Shown: in pieces, positions 9,017-17,338 of the stretch | How positions within the stretch are numbered: the first letter of the stretch is position 1 | Layout: each line of letters starts with the position of its first letter | From: Chloroherpeton thalassium ATCC 35110 | GTDB taxonomy: Bacteria > Bacteroidota > Chlorobiia > Chlorobiales > Chloroherpetonaceae | Assembly (NCBI RefSeq): GCF_000020525.1 | Contig: NC_011026.1 | Location: forward strand, 2,524,001 to 2,588,000 | Direction: 5' to 3' | Length of the DNA stretch: 64,000 nucleotides | The notes under the pieces: model-generated | Seen by the model: the letters and a program-made list of their open reading frames with translations, nothing else | Databases searched by the model: none | What the model was told of the DNA's origin: nothing | Translations under genes and position numbers: made by a program

Positions 9017-10132
9017 ATGAGGGAAAAGTCAATTACATGGAAAAACGCTGTCTTGAAAGTGCTCTCATTACTTTTGATCTTCGCGTTTGCCGGGTGCGAT
9101 GACGACGATTGTCCAACCCAGGAATGTTCTACAACAACTTGTGCGGGAGCGGACGCAGCTTTGGTCTTGAGCGAAGGCAATTACGAGTCGAATAATTCAA
9201 CGCTCACGCACTACGACATGGAAACGAATGTGGCTACTCAAAATTATTTTGAGCAGCGAATTGGGCGGCTTTTGGGTGATACGGGCAACGATATGATTTT
9301 GGTTGATAACATCCTTTATATTGTTGTTAATAACTCAAACAAACTGGAAGTCGTTGACACCGACACATGGACTTCCCTGGCAAAGATCACGTTGGAAAAG
9401 GATGAATCTGGCTCGTCGCCTCGTGAAATCGTTGAGTACAATGGCAAGCTCTTTATTTCCAACTTCAATGGATACGTGGCTGTGGTTGATACCGCAAACA
9501 GTTATGGAAATGAGATTGAATGGATTCAAGTCGGCACACAACCGAATGGGATTACCGTTTTAGATGGGAAAATTTACGTGGCAAACTCCAACTACGATAA
9601 TGGATACAATCCGGGTAGCATATCTGTGATCGATCCGACGACTTTAACCGTGACGCAAACATTGTCAGATATTGGCGTCAATATTTCAAGCATTGCCACA
9701 GATGACTACGGGGATTTATACGTGATTTCCAAAGGAAACTATTCTGATGCTTCTGCTAACCTTTACGTTGTTAATCCAACCACAGGTGCAATAACCAAGA
9801 CGTTTGATATTACCGCACAAAGTATTGCTATTCATGGCGATGTCGGATATGTCTCAGTTGGCGGATATGATGCCAATTGGAATTATGTTGCCAGCATCTA
9901 TAAAATCGACGTCGAAGCCGATACGGTTATGACAGAAGATTTTATCGAGTCGAGCAATTTTCAAACGTTGTATGGCTTAAACGTAGATCCAAATACCGGT
10001 GATATTTATTGCTTGGATGCGCTTGATTATTCTGTTTCGGGAACAGTCACCGTTTTTGATGAAGACGGTCAGCAAACAACAAGTTTCAAATCGGGTGTAA
10101 ATCCGTGTAAAGTGTTATTTTTAGAAGATTAA
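9017..10132 (+). CDS. BtuG-like surface beta-propeller lipoprotein
   Basis: A 371-residue lipoprotein with signal peptide and lipobox FAFAGC; the mature protein begins CDDDDCP, a Cys/Asp-rich linker of the type linked to surface export in Bacteroidota. The rest is a YncE-like seven-bladed propeller with repeats such as LEVVDTDTWT, GYVAVVDTANS, ISVIDPTTLTV and LYVVNPTTGAI. In Bacteroides, BtuG has this architecture, sits next to BtuB and binds cobalamin very tightly at the cell surface. The riboswitch, a 26-bp gap after btuB and the downstream cobO support the same role here. The assignment is by architecture and context. Confidence 0.75.
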   Translation: MREKSITWKNAVLKVLSLLLIFAFAGCDDDDCPTQECSTTTCAGADAALVLSEGNYESNNSTLTHYDMETNVATQNYFEQRIGRLLGDTGNDMILVDNILYIVVNNSNKLEVVDTDTWTSLAKITLEKDESGSSPREIVEYNGKLFISNFNGYVAVVDTANSYGNEIEWIQVGTQPNGITVLDGKIYVANSNYDNGYNPGSISVIDPTTLTVTQTLSDIGVNISSIATDDYGDLYVISKGNYSDASANLYVVNPTTGAITKTFDITAQSIAIHGDVGYVSVGGYDANWNYVASIYKIDVEADTVMTEDFIESSNFQTLYGLNVDPNTGDIYCLDALDYSVSGTVTVFDEDGQQTTSFKSGVNPCKVLFLED

Positions 10133-10145
10133 ATTTTAGTAAAGT

Positions 10146-10177
10146 AGAGATGGCTGTTGCTAGCCATCTCTTTTTTA
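10146..10177 (+). terminator. Intrinsic terminator after the BtuG-like gene
   Basis: A perfect 10-bp stem, AGAGATGGCT at 10146-10155 with AGCCATCTCT at 10162-10171, has a 6-nt loop and runs into a T-tract (T7 counting the last stem base). It lies between the BtuG-like gene and cobO, so cobO is reached by readthrough or by its own promoter. Confidence 0.85.
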
Positions 10178-10196
10178 TAAAACGCAAAATAGCTGT

Positions 10197-10757
10197 ATGA
10201 AAAATATTCACCTCTACTATGGTTATGGAAAAGGAAAAACCACAGCCGTGATTGGGTTGGCCATTAGGGCGCTTGGCGCGGGGCAGCGCGTTGCCATGGT
10301 TCAATTTGACAAGGGCTACGACGGGCAAAATGAGCATTATTCGGAGCGCAATATTTTGCGCAAACTCGCAAGTTTGGGTTATCCGGTTAAGCTGTTTCCA
10401 ACCGGTTGCGAGCGGATGAACGCTGATGGCACATTTCGTTTTGGCAATCAAGGGCAAGATTTGATGGAGGCCAAACGCGCGCTCGAAAAGTCCAAAGAGC
10501 TAATTGAAAATGGAGCGCTTGATCTCTTAATTTTAGATGAAGGACTTGCCGCGACGGCCTATCATCTGATTCAAAAAGAGGATTTAATGGCGGTGATCGA
10601 GCTATATGAACAGCAAAATCGTCCTTGTGAGTTGGTGATTAGTGGGCATAAAATTTGGCCAGAAATTGAAGCCAAAGCCGATTTGATTACCGAGATGCGG
10701 AAAGTCAAGCATTATTTTGACGAAGGTGTTCCGGCCAGGCTCGGCATCGAGTTTTAA
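10197..10757 (+). CDS. cobO: Cob(I)alamin/corrinoid adenosyltransferase
   Basis: A 186-residue CobA/CobO/BtuR-family enzyme. It attaches the 5'-deoxyadenosyl group of ATP to Co(I) corrinoids, making adenosylcobalamin. The N-terminal P-loop GYGKGKTTA (residues 8-16) is of the variant type seen in the family; RALGAGQRVAMVQFDKG and the Walker-B-like LDLLILDEGLA follow. The C-terminus (VKHYFDEGVPARLGIEF) is the usual end. It belongs to the cobalamin acquisition set: import by BtuB, then adenosylation in the cytoplasm. An intrinsic terminator separates it from the lipoprotein gene. Confidence 0.92.
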   Translation: MKNIHLYYGYGKGKTTAVIGLAIRALGAGQRVAMVQFDKGYDGQNEHYSERNILRKLASLGYPVKLFPTGCERMNADGTFRFGNQGQDLMEAKRALEKSKELIENGALDLLILDEGLAATAYHLIQKEDLMAVIELYEQQNRPCELVISGHKIWPEIEAKADLITEMRKVKHYFDEGVPARLGIEF

Positions 10758-10765
10758 ATGGCTTA

Positions 10766-11926
10766 CTAAAACGCTTCTAACAAGGTTAGGTAGAGTTGGG
10801 TGCTATTTTCACCAAATCCCAAATCGGCGCGAATGGCCAAACGCTCATCTGGTTTTAGGAAGTAGCGAAGGCCAACGCCGCCGCCATATTGCACTTCGCT
10901 GAGCTGAAATGTTTTGACGCGATGCGATACTTCTCCAACACCGCCAAATACAGCCAAGCCAAAATGCCACCAAAGCGGAAAGCGGTATTCCGCTTGACAC
11001 ACGGCCAGATGATTATCCCGAAATCTTCCCAAAAAATAGCCTCTCAGAAGCTGGTCGCCCCCGAGCAGCGAAAGCAGATAAAACGGCGGATTGCCCGCAA
11101 TAAAGCTGAAGTAGGTTTGAAACGCAATGATGTGATCTTTTGCAAACGCATAATAGCGCCTTGCATCGAACGTGTAGCGGTTGAATGTGTAATCGCTGCC
11201 GATGAATTTGGTATGGAAGGTCGCAGTCAGTTCATAAAAGCTCCCACAGGCAGTTGAAAAAACGTTATTGCGTGCGTCGCGATTGAGTGTAAACCCAAAA
11301 CCGGAAACGATTCCACCATTGATTCCTTTCACTGAAAGATTATTTAGTTGTCCATTTCGCTCAAGCTTAAGCAAGTGATCGAGCCGAAAGTGATAAGTCA
11401 GTCCAAAATTCCATCCTTGTCCAACCGGAAGTTTTTGGAACATATTCAAAAAATTTAGGTGAAGCTCGTAGGTTTCAGGTGAGTATTTTTCTTTATCCGA
11501 CTCCAAGCTGTTTCTGCCAATTCCATAAAAGAAAAACGGATATTTTTCGTAGCTCAAGCGACCGAACAGTCGATATTTGCCATGATTGAAATACACATCG
11601 AAATTTGTGATAAGGGAAAGTTGCTTGCGTTGGCTGTAGGAAATACCGCCGGTGAAGCTCGACGGGCGAAAAAAGGTTGAGTCGGTTTTGTCGCGAAAGT
11701 AATACATTCCGGCAATGCCGCCCAGCAATTTAGTTTCCGGCGTGTAGGCGATAAACGGGAAGCCAGCATTGCTGCTGCTTTCCAATTTGGCTTCGCGGTT
11801 CATGTAAATTTGGCAAATCGAAAGGGAGTCTTGTTGAAATTTCGGTGACTCGGCCACGGCAAAAGCAGCTTGGATAAAAGAAAAACTAAAAATGAGTGAC
11901 CAAATTCGAATCGGGCGTGTTGTCAT
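10766..11926 (-). CDS. Omp85/BamA-type outer-membrane barrel protein
   Basis: About 386 residues with a signal peptide (MTTRPIRIWSLIFSFSF, AAFA cleavage region) starting at 11926; an upstream frame extension to 11956 looks untranslated. The body alternates polar and aromatic strands. LLGGDQLLRGYFLGRFRDNHLAVCQAEYRFPL contains the RGY...GRFRD box of the bacterial surface antigen (D15) domain, and the end is a barrel-closing strand. No POTRA repeats are present, so it is a short barrel-only member, as often seen in Bacteroidota. Function is unknown. It is convergent with cobO, with 8 bases between the stops. Confidence 0.75.
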   Translation of the reverse strand: MTTRPIRIWSLIFSFSFIQAAFAVAESPKFQQDSLSICQIYMNREAKLESSSNAGFPFIAYTPETKLLGGIAGMYYFRDKTDSTFFRPSSFTGGISYSQRKQLSLITNFDVYFNHGKYRLFGRLSYEKYPFFFYGIGRNSLESDKEKYSPETYELHLNFLNMFQKLPVGQGWNFGLTYHFRLDHLLKLERNGQLNNLSVKGINGGIVSGFGFTLNRDARNNVFSTACGSFYELTATFHTKFIGSDYTFNRYTFDARRYYAFAKDHIIAFQTYFSFIAGNPPFYLLSLLGGDQLLRGYFLGRFRDNHLAVCQAEYRFPLWWHFGLAVFGGVGEVSHRVKTFQLSEVQYGGGVGLRYFLKPDERLAIRADLGFGENSTQLYLTLLEAF

Positions 11927-11999
11927 ATAGACAAAGGAAAAATCATTGAAAACCAAATTGTAGAAAAGGTAAGTAATTCGTTAATCATTCGCATAAAAA

Positions 12000-12485
12000 A
12001 TGTTTCTGGACTCACACTCTTACACTCGGCTGATGGAAATGGCCTTTCGCGAGGCGGAAAAAGCTTTTGAAAAAAATGAAGTTCCCGTAGGCGCGGTGGT
12101 TTTTGACTCAAACGGCGCAATTGTCGGAAGGGGATTTAATCAAGTGGAAATGCTTTGCGATACGACCGCCCACGCCGAAATGATTGCCTTAACCTCCGCC
12201 ATGAACACGCTCGGCGACAAATATCTAACAGACTGCACGCTTGCCGTCACAATGGAGCCGTGCCCGATGTGTGCAGGCGCGATGGTCAATGCCAAACTTG
12301 GCCGACTCATTTTCGGCAGCTACGATGCAAAAATGGGCGCAGCCGGTACGGTTTTTAACCTCACCACGTCAAAATTTCTCAATCATCAAATGGAGGTTAT
12401 TGGGGGAATTCTTGAAGAGAAAACAACCGAAATTTTAAAAAGCTTTTTTGCACAAAAAAGAATTTCGGCGAAGCGAATCGGATAA
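12000..12485 (+). CDS. tadA: tRNA-specific adenosine deaminase
   Basis: A 161-residue zinc deaminase of the TadA type, converting A34 of tRNA-Arg(ACG) to inosine. Zinc and catalytic motifs are HAEMIAL (His and the proton-shuttle Glu) and EPCPMCAGAM (two Cys ligands, PCxxC). N-terminal AFEKNEVPVGAVV and GSYDAKMGAAGT are standard for the family. Length is typical. It stands alone, starting close to the divergent Omp85 gene and ending one base before the stop of the convergent peptidase gene. Confidence 0.95.
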   Translation: MFLDSHSYTRLMEMAFREAEKAFEKNEVPVGAVVFDSNGAIVGRGFNQVEMLCDTTAHAEMIALTSAMNTLGDKYLTDCTLAVTMEPCPMCAGAMVNAKLGRLIFGSYDAKMGAAGTVFNLTTSKFLNHQMEVIGGILEEKTTEILKSFFAQKRISAKRIG

Positions 12486-12486
12486 G

Positions 12487-13377
12487 CTAAACCGCTTTTC
12501 CTTGCAAAATAAACTTTTCGTTCAGGTGGCTCACGGTTTCTTCGTTCGGGATGAGCAGCGTAATTGCGCCGTATTTTCCCAAACTAATCGATTGTTCGTA
12601 AAGCAAGACATCGACTAACGTATGTTCTTTCGGGGATTCGAACCAGTGATCGGCACTGATTTCAGATTCGAAAAATTTATCTTCACGAGCTCTTGCCCCT
12701 GAGAGCGCTTGAATGGTTGCCGATGATGATGGTAAAATTTTGCGTTGAACGATGAGATCACCGAATAAATCCATGATTTCTGGGCAGGACGAGTGCGCAC
12801 GGATGATTTGATTTTTGCGCCAGAGCAAAAACAAAAATGGGCGAATATTCAAGCCAACGTAGCGCAGCGCCGTGCTCGTAATGGATGTATTGAAGTACCA
12901 TTTCAACGCTAAAATGCCTTTCATGCCGATGGGCAGCGCATGTGCTTTGCTTTTAAAATAAGGGCGAGGCATCAACAGATATGACGCGAAGCAGTCGGCC
13001 TCTCGCTCTATTGGCATTTCAGATTCATGCTCGCAGATCGAAGGATGCGGTGAAGCAAAATTGGAAAGAAGCGCATTTCTATGTTCATCGATAAAGTAGT
13101 GTCCTAACTCATGAGCAATGGTAAATTTTGCGCGAGGTTCATAGTATTCGCCAACGCGATCGATGTTGCAATAAATGTGAAATGACTTGTTTTCGCACTC
13201 GAGCATGCCATCAAAAGCCTCTTCGTAGTGCCCAAAAGAAAAACTGATTTTTTTTCTTTTCGCAATGCTAAGCGGATCAACCCTGCCGGCAGCACCATAT
13301 TCCTCAGCAATAAACTCGGCTAACTCGGCAATTTCTTCCTCTCGTTTTATCGGCAGATTAGTCAAAAAGGTCATCAT
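12487..13377 (-). CDS. ImmA/IrrE-family metallopeptidase
   Basis: A 296-residue protein with a zinc peptidase site in FTIAHELGHYFIDEHR (HExxH near residue 90) and the second-half motif EREADCFASYLLMP, which supplies the third ligand in this family. Members cleave regulators of phage, mobile-element or stress operons (for example ImmR or DdrO). The C-terminal 150 residues resemble nothing I can name. The start overlaps the upstream small gene by 20 bp, and that gene follows a sigma factor, so the likely target is the small protein or the sigma factor. The target is inference; the peptidase fold is clear. Confidence 0.85.
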   Translation of the reverse strand: MMTFLTNLPIKREEEIAELAEFIAEEYGAAGRVDPLSIAKRKKISFSFGHYEEAFDGMLECENKSFHIYCNIDRVGEYYEPRAKFTIAHELGHYFIDEHRNALLSNFASPHPSICEHESEMPIEREADCFASYLLMPRPYFKSKAHALPIGMKGILALKWYFNTSITSTALRYVGLNIRPFLFLLWRKNQIIRAHSSCPEIMDLFGDLIVQRKILPSSSATIQALSGARAREDKFFESEISADHWFESPKEHTLVDVLLYEQSISLGKYGAITLLIPNEETVSHLNEKFILQGKAV

Positions 13378-13747
13378 AACCTGATTTGTTCTGGTGTTGA
13401 GAGAGACGCTTATCTTTTTTCATCTTCTGTTCAATTTCCTCAGAAATGTGTTTCCCAAGCCGAGCTGCTCTTGAAAATTGGAGAAGTGTTTCGGGGCTTG
13501 TGGCTACAGTTTCTGCCGCCTGCGAGCTTTGCTTGCGCGCATAAATTTTACTTTGAACGCTTGAAAAAGACTGTAATGCAGCAGGAAGTGCAAAATCTTC
13601 TTTTTGCGACTGTTCATCGTCCGAGTTTAAGCGGGATTCGCTCGTATCGGCAAGCCAGCCAAGTGTTTTCATTGAGCGATAAATAAAATCGTCCAAGGGT
13701 TCTACATTGCGGCTGTTTGGCGTTTGGTCAGAGGTTCCCTGGTTCAT
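13358..13747 (-). CDS. Small hypothetical protein between sigma factor and ImmA/IrrE peptidase
   Basis: A 129-residue, polar, Ser/Gln-rich protein with no recognised domain and no membrane segment. The first ATG is at 13747, two bases after the sigma-factor TGA; a TTG six bases upstream would overlap that stop. A short segment near residue 25 (DDFIYRSMKTLGWLA) is the only hydrophobic patch, and the C-terminal half is helical and charged (HISEEIEQKMKKDKR). Its 3' end overlaps the peptidase gene by 20 bp, implying coupled translation. Its position fits an anti-sigma factor or a peptidase substrate, but neither is shown by the sequence. Confidence 0.7.
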   Translation of the reverse strand: MNQGTSDQTPNSRNVEPLDDFIYRSMKTLGWLADTSESRLNSDDEQSQKEDFALPAALQSFSSVQSKIYARKQSSQAAETVATSPETLLQFSRAARLGKHISEEIEQKMKKDKRLSQHQNKSGYDDLFD

Positions 13748-13749
13748 AA

Positions 13750-14424
13750 TCAACTTTGTTGCTTGCTAATGTGTGATTTTAAATACGCTTCGATTTTTTG
13801 ACGAGCACGACTTCGAATCTTGCGAATGTTTTCCGGTGTTGTGTTGTATTGCTTGGTTAGCTCCTCAACAATGTGGCTGGGAAGCTTTGTGTGTGGTTCA
13901 TACCATTGATAAATCGTCCTCATAATTTCTTGCTCCTTCGGGCTCAGCGTATTTAGCGCTTCTTTCATCAACTGCATTTTTGGTGAATCAGCCTTTTCAG
14001 AATCATCAGTGATTTCTGTAAGCGTTTGCCATTTTTCCTCGTGAATAAGCGTCGTGCTCACGCTTTGGGCTGTTCTAAACGAGCTAAAAAAAAGATTGGC
14101 AGCAATTTTTCTGAGCCAGCCTTGCGTGCGCAGCCGAGCGTTTTCCTGCGCTAATGAATTGTCTGCACGATAAGTCGCAGCCTTTTCGAATGCTTTAACA
14201 AAGGTATCTTGAACCAAATCTTCAACGCCATCATTGCCAAGAGCTTTCCCATAATCCAGTTTACAAGCGTAATATAAATATTTTACATAACGATGATAAA
14301 ACACTTCAAAAGCTTGATTGCTGAGCTCTTGATTTGATCTATTTGCTGCAAGCTTAAGCAGTTCGGCATCTGATTTGGCTTGCAACTGTAAGTGTAAATG
14401 TGAGTCTCTGGCTTTTAAGTTCAT
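13750..14424 (-). CDS. RNA polymerase sigma-70 family (ECF-like) factor
   Basis: About 224 residues from ATG 14424; the open frame continues upstream to 14586 but that part is hydrophobic and atypical. Region 2 is seen in FEVFYHRYVKYLYYACK with GVEDLVQDTFVKAFEKA and LRKIAANLFFSSFR. Region 4 is LNTLSPKEQEIMRTIYQWYEP followed by a helix-turn-helix (PENIRKIRSRARQKIEAYL). Spacing and size suit an ECF factor. It heads a tight operon with a small protein and an ImmA/IrrE peptidase, so it may be released by proteolysis of a partner. No transmembrane anti-sigma gene is adjacent. Confidence 0.83.
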   Translation of the reverse strand: MNLKARDSHLHLQLQAKSDAELLKLAANRSNQELSNQAFEVFYHRYVKYLYYACKLDYGKALGNDGVEDLVQDTFVKAFEKAATYRADNSLAQENARLRTQGWLRKIAANLFFSSFRTAQSVSTTLIHEEKWQTLTEITDDSEKADSPKMQLMKEALNTLSPKEQEIMRTIYQWYEPHTKLPSHIVEELTKQYNTTPENIRKIRSRARQKIEAYLKSHISKQQS

Positions 14425-14630
14425 GAAGCATAAACGTTCAAAAATCCTTTGAAGGTTAATTTTGATGCTCCATAATATATAGATTTGCGATTGAACTCCC
14501 TTAAGCAAGCCAGAGCGTGCTATTGTCTCAAGGAATATCAAGATTAGTGACAGCGTTGGTGTCGCTGTTCTAAGGTCAGACGACAACCATTGTATAAGAA
14601 ATTAAGAGAGATGAGATTTTTTTAAATCGG

Positions 14631-15695
14631 TTAAGACTCAGGGTCTTCATGTTCGGAATAGCGCTTTTTTCTTTTTTCTGCGCGTTTTTCCAAAATCATA
14701 CTTCCGATTGATTTCGCAACTGTAGAAAAAATATCCTTAGCCGTATTGGTGCTTGATCGAGGGTCGCTGTTCGAGGTTTCGGTGAAAATCCTGCTGCTGG
14801 TTTGGCTCGCTGAAGCTTTAATAGCATCAGAAACAACACTTGAAGATTCTTTGACAACATCATATAAGAGTTCAGCGGCTTCATGATTTGCACGAGATAA
14901 AACATCTTTCATGCTTTGTTGAGACAGAGAACCACAAAGAATTTTACATACAACGCCAATTCGTAAAATGAAAAACGCATTGACGGTGCCATCTAAAATA
15001 GAATTAGTAAGAAGCGTCGCAACAATATTAATTCCAGGAATTGTTCCTGAAATGCCACTCGCAAACATACTTTTCACAATTGGACTCACCTGAATAGGAA
15101 TATCTTCTTCTTCTATTTCAGTAATAACAATCGCTGAAATGAAAATCTTTTTGTAGAGGTAATACAATTGAAATAAAGATGGCGACGGGAAGTAAATATG
15201 GACGATTCTCCAAAGCATTTTCATAAGCGTGATGGTAACAAACGATGTGTCCATTTTTCCATTTAGTGCGATCGCTGTTCCTATAAAGCAAGATGAGGCA
15301 GAGGTTTGTATAGCGAGAGTGGCTTCCTGATTAAGTTGCGTAATGGCTGTATCCAGGTCGGCACGCGTCTGGATTTCTGAGCGCTTCTCAAAAAGGAGCG
15401 GGTTTTTCTCAAGATGTTTAGAGAGCTTTTTTACGTATTTGGCGATGTCAACTTCGTCACCAGCATGAGGCGGTATGAACGTTTTGGAAGAGAAAATGAA
15501 GAGTAGTAATAGCGCAAAGAAAGAAACTGAATAAAAGCCTAAAATTGAAAAGAACACAAATTTTTCGAATAGCGGGTAATTGTCTCTAAAAAATTGATAA
15601 AAAGTCACGGTTTGATTGAACACAAAGAAGAATAAAATCGTGCCAATGAAAAATGCTCCAAAGCTCAGGATAAGACGATGAAATATATTTTTCAT
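14631..15695 (-). CDS. Membrane protein with DUF697-like C-terminal domain
   Basis: About 354 residues starting at ATG 15695. Two N-terminal membrane helices (residues about 8-30 and 45-68) are followed by a charged linker. A domain at about 190-260 has SGISGTIPGINIVATLL and LDGTVNAFFILRIGVVCKILCG. That pattern (IPG.n..a.ll...ldgt.na...LR.G) is what I know from DUF697/YcjF-like proteins. The tail is Ser-rich and ends with a basic stretch (EKRAEKRKKRYSEHE). The inner membrane is the likely location. No function is known. It is upstream of the sigma factor on the same strand, with 206 bases between this stop and the sigma start. Confidence 0.6.
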   Translation of the reverse strand: MKNIFHRLILSFGAFFIGTILFFFVFNQTVTFYQFFRDNYPLFEKFVFFSILGFYSVSFFALLLLFIFSSKTFIPPHAGDEVDIAKYVKKLSKHLEKNPLLFEKRSEIQTRADLDTAITQLNQEATLAIQTSASSCFIGTAIALNGKMDTSFVTITLMKMLWRIVHIYFPSPSLFQLYYLYKKIFISAIVITEIEEEDIPIQVSPIVKSMFASGISGTIPGINIVATLLTNSILDGTVNAFFILRIGVVCKILCGSLSQQSMKDVLSRANHEAAELLYDVVKESSSVVSDAIKASASQTSSRIFTETSNSDPRSSTNTAKDIFSTVAKSIGSMILEKRAEKRKKRYSEHEDPES

Positions 15696-15879
15696 AAGCA
15701 AGTCTCTTGTGGTCGTTATGATGAGTTAAAGGGTTTTTGACTATTTGTTTTGTTTGTGAATGTACTTACAAACTACCTTTAGACGTGACAACGAAACCCT
15801 TTTTACGATAGTAAAAATAATAGGTTATCGCGTTAAAAGGAAGCTTGAAGGAAAGTCGGGGAAGGGGGATTTTTATTTA

Positions 15880-16345
15880 TTATCCAACTTTTTCATCATA
15901 AGGTGGAATTAATTCCCCTTGTTCATTAAACCAATGGCTCAGGCCATACCAGAAGCCTCGTTTTTTCTCTTTGATTGGATATTTATTGACATCATTCATT
16001 TTTGCGAGTCTAAAAAGCGTTGCAGAAATGTTTGCCGTAAATTGTTTTTTTTCATCCTCTGTTAAGTCTAACACAAATTGTTCCATCGCCAATTCTGCGA
16101 AATCACTAACAACTAAGACTTCGTTTTTTTCTGTCAAAGTATTTTTGATAAAGCTGGTAATATCGATATGTGCGGTTTTGCTATTTTTTTCCTCTTTTTT
16201 CTATTACTTGCTTAGTTTGCCCAGACTTAAGTTTGTTAATCATTTCTTGAAGGGTTCTAACTCTCTCCTGGGCTTTCTCAAGTTCTTTTTCATAAAAAGA
16301 AACCATTTCTTGCGCTTCAATATCAGACAAGGATATATTTTTCAT
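15880..16345 (-). pseudogene. Small hypothetical gene broken by a one-base frameshift
   Basis: Two frames read as one protein if one base is removed from a homopolymer. The first opens at ATG 16345 (MKNISLSDIEAQEM, a coiled-coil-like region EKELEKAQERVRTLQEM) and stops at TAG 16181-16183 after an A7 run (T7 at 16184-16190 on the plus strand). The second, reading HIDITSFIKN and then EVLVVSDFAELAMEQFVLDL to the stop at 15880, has no ATG. Dropping one A joins them into about 147 residues. It may be a sequencing artefact, a real lesion, or slippage-dependent expression. No domain is recognised. Confidence 0.6.
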
Positions 16346-16439
16346 GTGGATGATGCTTTGTTTGTTTAAGATTACATTTTCTTAATATTAAGATATTAAA
16401 ACACCATCACTAAAACAATAATTTCTGAAAATAAAATAT

Positions 16440-17180
16440 CTATACAAAGAATTTATCCAGAAAAGAAAAGAACGAACGCGTTTCATTAATATTTAAAAGT
16501 GCCTTGGCTTTTCTTATTGGAATGTTAAGTTTCTCGTAGCCTTTTAAGGTTTCGTGAATATTATATTCAATTCGAAAATGATGGTACTCATAAAGTGACG
16601 AGTCGAAAATGCCGTAAGATGCGCGTAAGTCTCCATCACGACTTTGTCCGACGCTCCCAGGATTGATAACAAATTGGTAATCTGGAGATAGTTTGAAAAC
16701 GCCTAATTCGCTTGGTGCAAGAGCCGGTCGATGGGTGTGACCTACAAAGCAAATTTTATGTGAGATTTGTTTCAGAATTTCCCTACATTTGGCGGCAGAT
16801 TTTAAATAAGTCCATTTATGAGGGGAAATCGGTGAGGCATGAGCGGCTATCCAAAAATCCTCTGAATAAGTGAGCGGGGCTTGTTGTAAATAATGTAAAT
16901 TTTCCTGCGTTATGTTATTTTTTGTCCATGTGAGCACATCTATGTTTGTTCCTTTGAAGCTATGTAAAGGTTGTTTTCCAATAATAGCTGCGTCGTGGTT
17001 CCCGAGTACAGAAATAGTTTCGTGTTTTATAATGTCAAGGCATTCATTTGGAAAAGGTCCATATCCTACAGTGTCACCTAAGCAGATGATTTTTTGAACA
17101 CCTAAATTTTTTGCATGATCAAGGCAGTTAAGCAAGGCAGGTAAATTTGCATGTATGTCGGAAAAAATAGCTATTTTCAA
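16440..17180 (-). CDS. Calcineurin-like metallophosphoesterase
   Basis: A 246-residue protein with all the dinuclear metal motifs: FSDIHAN (residues 6-12), GDTVGYGP (about 35), LGNHDA (about 58), AAHASP and VGHTHRP. The GYGP element and overall length fit the YfcE/MJ0912-like phosphodiesterase group, soluble enzymes acting on phosphodiesters; the in vivo substrate is unknown. It is divergent from the polysaccharide locus, and the 158-base gap (17181-17338) must hold both promoters. The C-terminus (SFFSFLDKFFV) is unusually aromatic. Confidence 0.88.
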   Translation of the reverse strand: MKIAIFSDIHANLPALLNCLDHAKNLGVQKIICLGDTVGYGPFPNECLDIIKHETISVLGNHDAAIIGKQPLHSFKGTNIDVLTWTKNNITQENLHYLQQAPLTYSEDFWIAAHASPISPHKWTYLKSAAKCREILKQISHKICFVGHTHRPALAPSELGVFKLSPDYQFVINPGSVGQSRDGDLRASYGIFDSSLYEYHHFRIEYNIHETLKGYEKLNIPIRKAKALLNINETRSFFSFLDKFFV

Positions 17181-17338
17181 TTCAGTGGAAAAAAATTATA
17201 TTTAAAAAATTTTCGATATATGAGCAAGCGCAACTAAATATGGAATTTTCTTTTTGGATTAGAAAGTGCATTTTGTGCTTAAATACCTACACCCCACATG
17301 GTTATTACAAAATATTTCTGAAAGCAATCATTTAAAGT

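Noticed and set aside
14425-14586. 54-residue N-terminal extension of the sigma factor
   Set aside because: The extension is hydrophobic and unlike sigma region 1; ATG 14424 gives a standard-length ECF protein.
17181-17338. JUMPStart/ops element before the polysaccharide locus
   Set aside because: No GGCGGTAG core is present, and no RfaH/UpxY-like gene is nearby.
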